Made by a program: the position numbers and the translations under genes. This document shows positions 1 through 5,827 of a stretch of 64,000 nucleotides of DNA, in pieces (position 1 is the first letter of the stretch; every line of letters begins with the position of its first letter). The notes beneath the pieces are model-generated. The model saw nothing but the letters and a program-made list of their open reading frames with translations, made no database searches and was not told the DNA's origin. This DNA is from Algoriphagus resistens (lineage in GTDB: Bacteria; Bacteroidota; Bacteroidia; Cytophagales; Cyclobacteriaceae), in the NCBI RefSeq assembly GCF_001442615.1, contig NZ_LMXN01000004.1:1-64000 (forward strand), read 5' to 3'.

Positions 1-147
1 AACATCTTAACCCAAGGTATAAAGGCATGGTCTGGTTGCGGGATACAATCGGACCCAAAACAAAAACGGGATGAGGCGTTGCCATTGGGCGAGTCTATGA
101 CCCCTGAAGCCCCACCCATCGGCTCCTGCTGTGGGTGGGAAGTTCAC
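1..147 (+). mobile_element. Right end of an IS200/IS605-family element
   Basis: An 8-bp perfect stem, CCCACCCA (111-118) and TGGGTGGG (132-139), with a 13-nt loop is followed by AAGTTCAC at 140-147. This layout (GAAGCCCCACCC, hairpin, GGGTGGG, then A/GTTCAC) is the typical right end of IS200/IS605 elements, which have subterminal hairpins and no inverted terminal repeats. The exact cleavage base is inferred. The left end is outside the window. Confidence 0.7.
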
Positions 148-177
148 AGCCTTGTAACATCTTCTTTTTTGATGTAG
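1..177 (+). CDS. tnpB: TnpB-like RNA-guided nuclease, C-terminal fragment (runs off left edge)
   Basis: An open frame enters from the left edge and reads 58 residues, beginning NILTQGIKAW and later GESMTPEAPPIG, to a TAG at 175-177. Asn-Ile-Leu followed by a variable tail and a Gln/Pro-Glu-Ala-Pro stretch is how IS200/IS605 TnpB proteins end, and the frame runs into the element's terminal hairpin at 111-139. TnpB is an RNA-guided DNA nuclease whose guide RNA is made from this same 3' end. The last ~12 codons probably read out of the element into flanking DNA. The catalytic RuvC part lies outside the window, so activity cannot be judged. Confidence 0.7.
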   Translation, partial: NILTQGIKAWSGCGIQSDPKQKRDEALPLGESMTPEAPPIGSCCGWEVHSLVTSSFLM

Positions 178-869
178 GCGCTTTTATCTTTCCACTCGAC
201 TTCATACCAGATATCTTTAGAAGACTTGATCCGCACGCGGTGTCCAGGCTCCACCATATCCACTAGTTCACCACCTGCTGTAGGCTTAGTTACGATGAAA
301 GTAGGGCTACTGGTGACAAGCGCTGTAGGAGGTCCGTTCAGGAAGTTATTAGCTACAAATACCAAAAAGAGAAGTAAGATTGTTGGCCAGAATGTTTGGG
401 TCTTTCCTGATTTTCTACCCATGATCCAACTAGTGACGATAGACAGTACCAGAAAGAAGGCTAACACGCCTACGATATAGTCCTGATATTCTGTCAGGAA
501 TAGTACAAACCGTTGTCCATCGCTTACCTCATACCCTACAAGGGAACTCTGTCCAGTTAGACTTTTAATCTTGGTAATCGCTTGGGGATTGGGAGCCAGA
601 TCATAGTATTTACTCAGGTAAAGGGTAGCTCGTTCATTATCCCCTATCCCCTCCGCTATGAAGGCCATTTTCAGCAGCATTGCTGGTGAATAAATCCCAG
701 ATTGGTAGTTAGAATCGTAGATTTCCATTGCCTCTTTGTAGCTTCTGCTATTAAACAAAGAATCTGCTTTTTCAAGAGCAATTACATCTGCTTGACAATG
801 AATACTTTGTAGAGATATCGATAAAAATATCAAAAGTTTTGTAAGAAAGATTGATTTCACGTTTGGCAT
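144..869 (-). CDS. TPR/SH3-domain membrane protein (BatE-like)
   Basis: 241 residues. A signal peptide or membrane anchor (about 1-27) is followed by a TPR-like helical stretch (about 30-105; ALEKADSLFNSRSYKEAMEI). Two membrane helices follow (about 130-150 and 160-180), then a C-terminal bacterial SH3 domain (about 185-240). This order matches BatE-type proteins of Bacteroidota aerotolerance operons, but no BatA-D, MoxR or DUF58 gene is visible, so the role is open. The stop codon lies inside the TTCAC at the end of the adjacent IS200/IS605 element, so the last residues may have been changed by that insertion. It is transcribed towards the element. Confidence 0.65.
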   Translation of the reverse strand: MPNVKSIFLTKLLIFLSISLQSIHCQADVIALEKADSLFNSRSYKEAMEIYDSNYQSGIYSPAMLLKMAFIAEGIGDNERATLYLSKYYDLAPNPQAITKIKSLTGQSSLVGYEVSDGQRFVLFLTEYQDYIVGVLAFFLVLSIVTSWIMGRKSGKTQTFWPTILLLFLVFVANNFLNGPPTALVTSSPTFIVTKPTAGGELVDMVEPGHRVRIKSSKDIWYEVEWKDKSAYIKKEDVTRL

Positions 870-1013
870 TTAAAATTTGTCCCCTTATTTTTGCAGTCCA
901 ATTACGGCAATGATCTGGCAAAAAGCAAGGCTAGGAAGTCAATTTGAAAGGTTTTAAGCCACTATTTAGTGGTTAAAGTTTCTGAAATATTTCAACGTAA
1001 TTCAGTGTAATAT

Positions 1014-1086
1014 GATTCCGTAGCTCAGCTGGTAGAGCAATACACTTTTAATGTATGGGTCCTGGGTTCGAGCCCCAGCGGGATCA
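1014..1086 (+). tRNA. tRNA-Lys(TTT), copy 1
   Basis: 73 nt. Acceptor GATTCCG (1014-1020) pairs with CGGGATC (1079-1085), with one G-T pair. The anticodon stem ATACA/TGTAT encloses loop CTTTTAA with anticodon TTT at 1047-1049. The T-arm contains GGTTCGAGCC, and the discriminator is A1086. CCA is not encoded. It is identical to the copy at 1399-1471 and is first in a four-tRNA cluster. Confidence 0.97.
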
Positions 1087-1153
1087 CGAGATGACACCAA
1101 TATAATTTGGTAAATCAAAACTTTAACTTGTAAGGAGTTAAAAAAGAAAGTTT

Positions 1154-1227
1154 CGGGGTGTAGCGTAGCCCGGTATCGCGCCACATTTGGGATGTGGAGG
1201 TCGTAGGTTCGAATCCTGCCACCCCGA
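1154..1227 (+). tRNA. tRNA-Pro(TGG)
   Basis: 74 nt. Acceptor CGGGGTG pairs with CACCCCG (1220-1226). Anticodon stem CCACA/TGTGG encloses loop TTTGGGA with anticodon TGG at 1188-1190. T-loop GGTTCGAATCC is present and the discriminator is A1227. A C1-G72 type first pair is usual for bacterial tRNA-Pro. Confidence 0.97.
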
Positions 1228-1277
1228 CTTTATTATTGTTAGTTTTGGAGCAATTTCATCTTTCACTAATTTATCCA

Positions 1278-1351
1278 GGTCCTGTAGCTCAACTGGATAG
1301 AGCAACTGCCTTCTAAGCAGTAGGTTTCAGGTTCGAGTCCTGACAGGATCA
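1278..1351 (+). tRNA. tRNA-Arg(TCT)
   Basis: 74 nt. Acceptor GGTCCTG pairs with CAGGATC (1344-1350). Anticodon stem ACTGC/GCAGT encloses loop CTTCTAA with anticodon TCT, which reads AGA/AGG. The T-arm contains GGTTCGAGTCC. Confidence 0.96.
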
Positions 1352-1357
1352 CTACTC

Positions 1358-1388
1358 AAAAGCGGAATCACGTTCCGCTTTTTATTTT
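1358..1388 (+). terminator. Rho-independent terminator between tRNA-Arg and tRNA-Lys
   Basis: AAAAGCGGAA (1358-1367) pairs perfectly with TTCCGCTTTT (1373-1382) around a 5-nt loop, followed by a T-rich tail. It ends the transcript of the first three tRNAs, so the second tRNA-Lys probably has its own promoter or depends on read-through. Confidence 0.85.
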
Positions 1389-1398
1389 ACCAAGTACC

Positions 1399-1471
1399 GA
1401 TTCCGTAGCTCAGCTGGTAGAGCAATACACTTTTAATGTATGGGTCCTGGGTTCGAGCCCCAGCGGGATCA
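1399..1471 (+). tRNA. tRNA-Lys(TTT), copy 2
   Basis: 73 nt, identical base for base to the tRNA at 1014-1086. Its 3' end (from about 1460) plus the following terminator is repeated in degenerate form at 3936-3984, which suggests it served as the attachment site of an integrative element now decayed. Confidence 0.97.
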
Positions 1472-1509
1472 CAAGAAAGCAGTCCAAAACGGGCTGCTTT
1501 TCTTATTTT
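1460..1509 (+). repeat. Direct repeat, left copy (tRNA-Lys 3' end plus terminator)
   Basis: The 50 bases from the tRNA 3' strand through the terminator T-run align with 3936-3984 at about 40 of 50 positions with one gap (my hand alignment). It fits attL of a decayed island; see the finding on this region. Confidence 0.55.
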
Positions 1510-1510
1510 T
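1473..1510 (+). terminator. Rho-independent terminator of tRNA-Lys copy 2
   Basis: A stem formed by GAAAGCAGTCC and GGGCTGCTTTTC, around AAAAC, is followed by TTATTTTT. It starts only one or two bases after the tRNA. Confidence 0.85.
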
Positions 1511-1527
1511 ATACCATCTTTACTCAG

Positions 1528-1719
1528 ATGGCTACAATGTATAATTTGCAGTCTGAAAGACTTGCCAAGTATTATGTAGGTACGTGCATTGACCTTGACC
1601 GCAGATTATATGAACGTAACATCGGTCACTCCAAATTCTCCTCCACAGGAATCCCTTGGAAACTGGTTTACCTTGAGAATTTTGACGATCTGATTAATGC
1701 CAAACGTAGAGAATTCTAG
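1528..1719 (+). pseudogene. GIY-YIG endonuclease-like protein, degraded
   Basis: The 63 residues have the order of UPF0213-type GIY-YIG proteins: MYNLQSERLAKYYVG in place of VYIL..YYVG, then DLDRRLYERNIGHSKFSSTG and PWKLVY. The family continues with a Lys-rich helix after this point. Here a TAG (1717-1719) interrupts it, and the next in-frame codons (IKK, then TGA, then K) still resemble the lost helix (IKKWK), which suggests two nonsense mutations. The first GIY tyrosine is replaced by Asn. It lies at the start of the decayed tRNA-Lys island. Confidence 0.7.
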
Positions 1720-1734
1720 ATTAAAAAGTGAAAG

Positions 1735-1875
1735 ATGAAAAGCAATCAGAAACTTTCGACCCTCTTCTGACTATTCAAGGCCAAGGCAACCAAGGAAGGC
1801 AAAGCGCCGATTTTTGTCTGAATTACCATCGATGATATCGGCTGTGCACTAAGGGAATACAGGGAACGGATGAAA
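1735..1875 (+). pseudogene. Tyrosine recombinase (integrase), N-terminal remnant
   Basis: From ATG 1735 the frame reads MKSNQKLSTLF, stop, LFKAKATKEGKAPIFV, stop, ITIDD. This matches the arm-type DNA-binding domain that opens Bacteroidota tyrosine integrases, in which the first stop replaces a Trp (TGA for TGG) and the second an Arg. Both TGAs (1768-1770 and 1819-1821) are in the same frame. The catalytic domain is missing; a group II intron on the other strand begins a few bases later. This is a dead integrase and supports an integrative-element origin for the region. Confidence 0.7.
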
Positions 1876-1882
1876 GATTACA

Positions 1883-2454
1883 CACTACCTTACGTACCGT
1901 TCAGTATACGGCGGTTCCTTGCTTTTACTCCTCGAAGGGAGTGATTGGTGTTGTTTTCAGTTATCCTCTTTGGAATCACTCTTATCTATCCTTCGGATTC
2001 CATCCTATTCTTTTGATAAGAAGCCTCGGTTTCGAGCATCTGACCCTCACTTTATTTCTCGGTAACTTTCATTTACTGCCAGACCGCAAGGTTCGGGCCT
2101 TCCCAGAACAACCCGTGATCCGGTGCTTCGCCCTCTGCTGACTCCTCACGACTAGTTTTACCCCGTGTTTCTACGCGTCCATGAGGCCTCCCGTGGTAAG
2201 ACAGCCCACTTTCACTCCATGTCCCCGCCTCATTTACACTCCGATGTCCATATAATCTTTGGACTTCGACTTTTGATGCAGCCTCATCCCATAGGATATG
2301 CCTGATGAGGTTCGTGTTCCTCAGGGCAGAGTTTTGCCGCCGGCTTCCTTCAGATTCCACCCCACGATGGACACCCTTGCCTTGGGCTAGTGGTTGACGA
2401 TTAAACTCCCCACAATGGACTTTCACCACCTAGCTGTGCCATGCACGGCACACA
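1883..2454 (-). mobile_element. Group II intron remnant, no reverse transcriptase ORF
   Basis: Read on the minus strand, the sequence begins GTGTGCC at 2454 (group II introns start GTGYG) and continues through a structured, GC-rich stretch typical of domain I (GGTGGTGAAAGTCC, GGAAGCCGGCGGCAAAAC). It ends with a domain V-like hairpin at 1917-1883 (ACCGCCGTATAC, tetraloop region, GTACGTAAGGTAGT) carrying the CGC catalytic-triad type. Two bases of the 3' strand of domain V differ from what perfect pairing would need. Domain VI with its branch A is not recognisable, and the sequence stops soon after domain V. No maturase/reverse transcriptase is encoded, so it is a short, probably dead intron. 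Confidence 0.75.
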
Positions 2455-2458
2455 TCTT

Positions 2459-2496
2459 AGAGCCCGGAGCCCCTGGTTCCGGGCTCTTTTTTATTT
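2459..2496 (+). terminator. Rho-independent terminator-like hairpin
   Basis: AGAGCCCGGA and TCCGGGCTCT form a 10-bp GC-rich stem around GCCCCTGGT, followed by a run of T. It faces plus-strand transcription although no intact plus-strand gene precedes it, so it probably belonged to the lost integrase or other island gene. Confidence 0.6.
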
Positions 2497-2538
2497 CAGT
2501 CCTAATTCTACTTCATAAGGAGGCAGTCGTATTGTAGC

Positions 2539-3660
2539 TTAACTCAGCCCTACAAAATCCCTAAAATTATCTCTTGCTATAACCTGAATGTCGGCATTAT
2601 AGGCATCTACAAAGCTGGATGGAATTTTTATCTTGGCTTTAGGATTCCATTTAAATTCATACCCAACTATCTTTCCGTCCCGCTCTTCGACATAATCTAT
2701 TTCTTGTTGGCTTTTTGTGCGCCAAAAATAACGATTGACAAATTGTCGATGATAACTTTGGGTCTTTAATCGTTCAGTTATCAAAAAATTCTCCCATAAC
2801 ACTCCCACATCATTCCGGAGTTCAATCGGATTGAAGTTTTGAATGAGTGCATTACGAATCCCATTGTCATAAAAATATATTTTATGATTAGTCTTTATTT
2901 CATTGCGTAAATTTCTACTAAATGTAGTTAGGGGATAGATGATATAGGATAATTCTAATAACCGAATATAATTGGATACCGTATTCTTATCAACACCTGT
3001 CAGTTGAGCGACTTCATTAAAACTTACTTCACTACCAAGTTGAAAAGCCAATGCCCGAAGGATTTTTTCCAGTGCTTCTGGCTTTTTCAGATTACCCAAT
3101 GCCAGAATATCCCTAAACAAGTAACTTTGTGTGATTTCATTTAAACTTTCAATTTCCCCGCCCCGGTTATTGATTACATCCGGATAAAATCCAAAAACAA
3201 GACGTGCATTCAAATCACTCGATGCAGTGAGGAAGTCACGGGATTTTTCATATTCTTCGTATGATATCGGATATAAAAAATACTCTCGTTTTCTCCCGGT
3301 TAGTGACTCGCTGGTCTGACTACGTAACTCAAAGGCCGAAGAACCACTAATAATCAGTTGTACATCTTTTATTTGATCGTGAATAATTTTAGCGGTCAGT
3401 CCTATATTTTCTATTCGCTGGGCTTCATCGATAAAAACGATCTTTGCCTGACCTATAATTGTTTCCAACTGAATGGTACTAGGATTCGTTAAATTGGACC
3501 GGACTACCGGATCATCCCCATCAAGAAAAAGGAAATCATGGCCCCTTAGTACTTCTTTGACAAGCGTTGTTTTACCGACCTGCCTTGGACCGACAAGAAC
3601 AATCATCTTACCTTTAAATAGGTTTTCGGACAATGTTTTTTTGAGTATTCGGTCAATCAT
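2539..3660 (-). CDS. AAA+ ATPase, DUF4143 family
   Basis: 373 residues from ATG 3660. An alternative GTG/ATG seven codons upstream (3681) would place the first codons inside the 32-bp repeats, so I prefer 3660. N-terminal AAA+ domain: Walker A GPRQVGKTT (about 24-32), Walker B-like IVFIDEAQRI (about 78-87) and sensor ISGSSAFEL. Winged-helix-like middle (FNEVAQLTGVDKNTVSNYIRLLE). C-terminal DUF4143 nuclease-like fold with DYVEERDGKIVGYEFKWN, where the acidic and Lys residues resemble the D..ExK pattern of restriction-type folds. The family's cellular role is unknown; such genes are often mobile and occur in multiple copies. It is the only intact gene in the decayed tRNA-Lys island, with tandem repeats just upstream. 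Confidence 0.85.
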   Translation of the reverse strand: MIDRILKKTLSENLFKGKMIVLVGPRQVGKTTLVKEVLRGHDFLFLDGDDPVVRSNLTNPSTIQLETIIGQAKIVFIDEAQRIENIGLTAKIIHDQIKDVQLIISGSSAFELRSQTSESLTGRKREYFLYPISYEEYEKSRDFLTASSDLNARLVFGFYPDVINNRGGEIESLNEITQSYLFRDILALGNLKKPEALEKILRALAFQLGSEVSFNEVAQLTGVDKNTVSNYIRLLELSYIIYPLTTFSRNLRNEIKTNHKIYFYDNGIRNALIQNFNPIELRNDVGVLWENFLITERLKTQSYHRQFVNRYFWRTKSQQEIDYVEERDGKIVGYEFKWNPKAKIKIPSSFVDAYNADIQVIARDNFRDFVGLS

Positions 3661-3668
3661 AATTGCAA

Positions 3669-3764
3669 TTTTACTCACCAAATATACGTCTTTTTGGTGA
3701 TTTTACTCACCAAAAAGACTGATTTTCGGTGATCAAACTCATCAAAAAATATAAAGTGCCGTAA
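3669..3764 (-). repeat. 32-bp tandem repeats with inverted repeat upstream of the DUF4143 gene
   Basis: TTTTACTCACCAAA occurs at 3669-3682 and 3701-3714, and a weaker copy (CAAACTCATCAAAA) follows at 3734-3747, so the ACTCA.CAAA core recurs exactly every 32 bases (3673, 3705, 3737). Within the array TTTTTGGTGA (3691-3700) and TCACCAAAAA (3707-3716) form a perfect 10-bp inverted repeat with a 6-base loop; 3723-3748 is a degenerate second one. The array starts 8 bases upstream of the chosen ATG, so it is a candidate operator or an mRNA leader hairpin for autoregulation. Confidence 0.75.
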
Positions 3765-3935
3765 AAATCAGACCTACTATTGGAAAATTTTAACTGCATT
3801 TCATGCTAAATTGAACGATAGCCAGGAAGAAGCCGGATTGGTTAAGGGTCAGAATTAGGAAAGCATCAGATTTTGATAAATCGAGATTGTATGCTCATTG
3901 ATGAATTATTGAGAAAACAGGAGTTGCTTTTTGTA

Positions 3936-3984
3936 CCTGCTGATTCACAAAAAAGCAATCCAAATTGGCTGATTTTCTTATTTT
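3936..3984 (+). repeat. Direct repeat, right copy (degenerate tRNA-Lys 3' end plus terminator)
   Basis: This segment aligns with 1460-1509, the 3' end and terminator of tRNA-Lys copy 2, at about 80 percent by eye. The hairpin is weakened. The rest of 3765-4074 contains no gene I can recognise. Confidence 0.5.
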
Positions 3985-4074
3985 AACCTATTGATAATAC
4001 GCTACATCCTCTTTTCCTACCAAACTAAACAAGCTATTTCGGAGATGACCACAGTTCTTTTCTACCTGCATGGA

Positions 4075-4878
4075 TCACGGTAAACCGAGCACCTTGTATA
4101 CTTCCTTTTTGTAGGACCTCCCAATTGGAATTGAGTACTTTTCCAGTATAATCTGATTGTGTTGAATAGTTTTGATTCTGTCCAGCGCAACCAAATAAGA
4201 TTTATGAACGCGAATTAGTTTGTTTTCTCCGAGTAGGGTTTCGGTATTTTTTAAAGAACCCTTGACTATTATCTGGTCATCCTCAGTATAGATGATAGCG
4301 TAATCCTTTAGTCCCTTTATATGAGTAATAGAGTCCAGATCTGTCATTACCTTTTTGGTGCCAGTTTTCAAAAATACCTGTCTTTCTTGCCCTTCGTTCT
4401 CAAAAGCCTCAGTAGAATTACTATTGGCTCCTATTGCACGTCTTTCCTCATAGCGATCCAGACTGAGTTTGAGCCCAGTACTGAGTATCAAATACCAAAG
4501 TGTAGTAACAAAATTATAGGGAAAAGCACTCCAAAAATCCCTGCTCCTGATATCCCCTATCACAAAGCCATATAGATAAATATCATAGAGATTTTGTAGG
4601 CTCACATACATTCCAAGTGAAGCGAGAAGCAAAAGAGCGTATTTGGGATATTCCCCGTTTCTGAAAAAACGCGGAATTAGGACATTTAGGTGTAAATACA
4701 CAAGGGAAATCAGTAGAATCATCCGTACTACCACGCAGGCAACAAAATGCTCAGTAAGCTGAAACTTCAGAATAAGGTATCGTCTGTCGTAAAGGAAAAT
4801 CAGCGTGACGATTGCCCAAAACAGCAGATGGAAGGCATTGCGGGGAATAGGTTGTTTATTGGTAGGGTTCAGATACAT
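4075..4878 (-). CDS. Membrane-bound LytTR-type transcriptional regulator
   Basis: 267 residues from ATG 4878; a TTG nine codons upstream is less likely. Four membrane helices fill the N-terminal half (about residues 12-30, 45-65, 75-95 and 110-140). The C-terminal ~100 residues are a LytTR DNA-binding domain (VFLKTGTKKVMTDLDSITHI, RVHKSYLVALDRIK, IPIGRSYKKEV). It lacks a receiver or kinase domain, so it probably senses a membrane signal directly. It is divergent from the small secreted protein at 5174. LytTR-like sites lie about 60-90 bases upstream of its start, which suggests autoregulation. Confidence 0.88.
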   Translation of the reverse strand: MYLNPTNKQPIPRNAFHLLFWAIVTLIFLYDRRYLILKFQLTEHFVACVVVRMILLISLVYLHLNVLIPRFFRNGEYPKYALLLLASLGMYVSLQNLYDIYLYGFVIGDIRSRDFWSAFPYNFVTTLWYLILSTGLKLSLDRYEERRAIGANSNSTEAFENEGQERQVFLKTGTKKVMTDLDSITHIKGLKDYAIIYTEDDQIIVKGSLKNTETLLGENKLIRVHKSYLVALDRIKTIQHNQIILEKYSIPIGRSYKKEVYKVLGLP

Positions 4879-4937
4879 TCTTATAGCTGGAGCTTTTGGT
4901 ATCAATTACGAATAAATACTTTTCCCACATACAAGGA

Positions 4938-5018
4938 ATAGACCAACTGCTGATAATATAGACCAACGGAAAGGTTCCGTGGAATTCCCGAAAATCTAAA
5001 ACCCAAGCAATTGGTCTA
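4938..5018 (-). promoter_or_regulatory. Candidate LytTR operator (two direct repeats plus one inverted copy)
   Basis: ATAGACCAAC occurs at 4938-4947 and again at 4958-4967, exactly 20 bases apart. On the minus strand these read CAGTTGGTC and CCGTTGGTC, which fit the published LytTR half-site pattern (W-M-M-GTT-N-R-Y-G) except at the last base. A third copy in opposite orientation (TTGGTCTA) is at 5011-5018. Two helical turns of spacing suits a LytTR dimer. It lies between the regulator and the divergent secreted protein. Confidence 0.6.
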
Positions 5019-5173
5019 CTAATTCACAACTGTCCTTCACTTTTGGATTCCAATCCCGTAAATCTGAAAAAGGAAACTTCCCCAAAAGGATCAAGGGCAA
5101 GCATAAGGCTTTGAAAGGTCTAGTACAAGTTAAAAAATACCAATTACAATTACTCACTTAAACAAATTACAAC

Positions 5174-5632
5174 ATGAAAACAATGAAGCTAAAATCCAAC
5201 ATGAACAGCATTCTGATAATGTTGGTAGTAGGATTTTCTACTATGGCCTTTTCGCCAAAACTAGGACTGGACAGTTATGAGATTTATCTTAATGATAAGC
5301 TTATCATGAAACAGTATGTAAATCAACCTCTGAACCTTCGTACACTGCAACTGGAAAAGACAGCCATGGAAGACGACCAGCTGTGGATCCGATATACCCA
5401 TTGTACTATAAAAAAAGGGTCGGGCAGTAATAGGGTCCTTTTATTAAAAGATGACAAGGGACATTTACTCACACAATGGAAATTTGCTAACACTGGCACT
5501 GAGAACAAGCCAATGAACGTTTCCGTAGCAGCATTACTTAAGTTGGAAAAGGAGCATAAAGACCATCAAATCAGCCTCTATTACAAATCAGCTGAATTGC
5601 CAAAAGCAGAAATGCTGGCGTATCTACGTTAA
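5174..5632 (+). CDS. Small secreted protein of unknown function beside a LytTR regulator
   Basis: 152 residues. An N-terminal hydrophobic segment (about 12-27, ending MAFSPKLG) looks like a signal peptide; ATGs at codons 1, 4 and 10 are all possible starts. The mature part is mixed alpha/beta (SYEIYLNDKLIMKQYV, LWIRYTHCTIKKGSGSNRVLLLKDDKG). I do not recognise the family. It is transcribed away from the LytTR regulator, and candidate LytTR repeats lie about 160-235 bases upstream, so it is a likely target of that regulator. The lone cysteine is in the middle. Confidence 0.75.
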   Translation: MKTMKLKSNMNSILIMLVVGFSTMAFSPKLGLDSYEIYLNDKLIMKQYVNQPLNLRTLQLEKTAMEDDQLWIRYTHCTIKKGSGSNRVLLLKDDKGHLLTQWKFANTGTENKPMNVSVAALLKLEKEHKDHQISLYYKSAELPKAEMLAYLR

Positions 5633-5732
5633 CATCCCTCTTTTATTTTCAAAAAGTCAGGCCAGGCAAAATACGGCTGAAACCAGCTACTCGGAGAAAA
5701 TATAAACCATAGGTATATCCGGCAGGCTACCC

Positions 5733-5765
5733 CATCAAAAAACCGAGGAAGAAAATCTCCCTCGG
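5733..5765 (-). terminator. Rho-independent terminator of glnN
   Basis: On the minus strand CCGAGG (5765-5760) and CCTCGG (5748-5743) pair around a 12-base spacer that can extend the stem, followed by TTTTTTGATG. It is about 60 bases downstream of the glnN stop. Confidence 0.7.
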
Positions 5766-5827
5766 CCTCAGGTTTATGCTTTTAAACCTGTCAGTCTATT
5801 TGATGACCTGTCAGATGTAGAAAAAAC

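Noticed and set aside
1941-2141. 66-codon plus-strand open frame across the intron
   Set aside because: It is antisense to the intron structure and shows no protein family.
2073-2429. 118-codon minus-strand open frame
   Set aside because: It lies in the structured group II intron RNA (domain I region), its composition is Arg/Gly/Glu-rich without any family match and it has no ribosome-binding site. It is not a reverse transcriptase or maturase.
3669-3764. Possible CRISPR array
   Set aside because: The 32-bp units follow each other without spacers and there are only about 2.5 copies; no cas gene is in the window.
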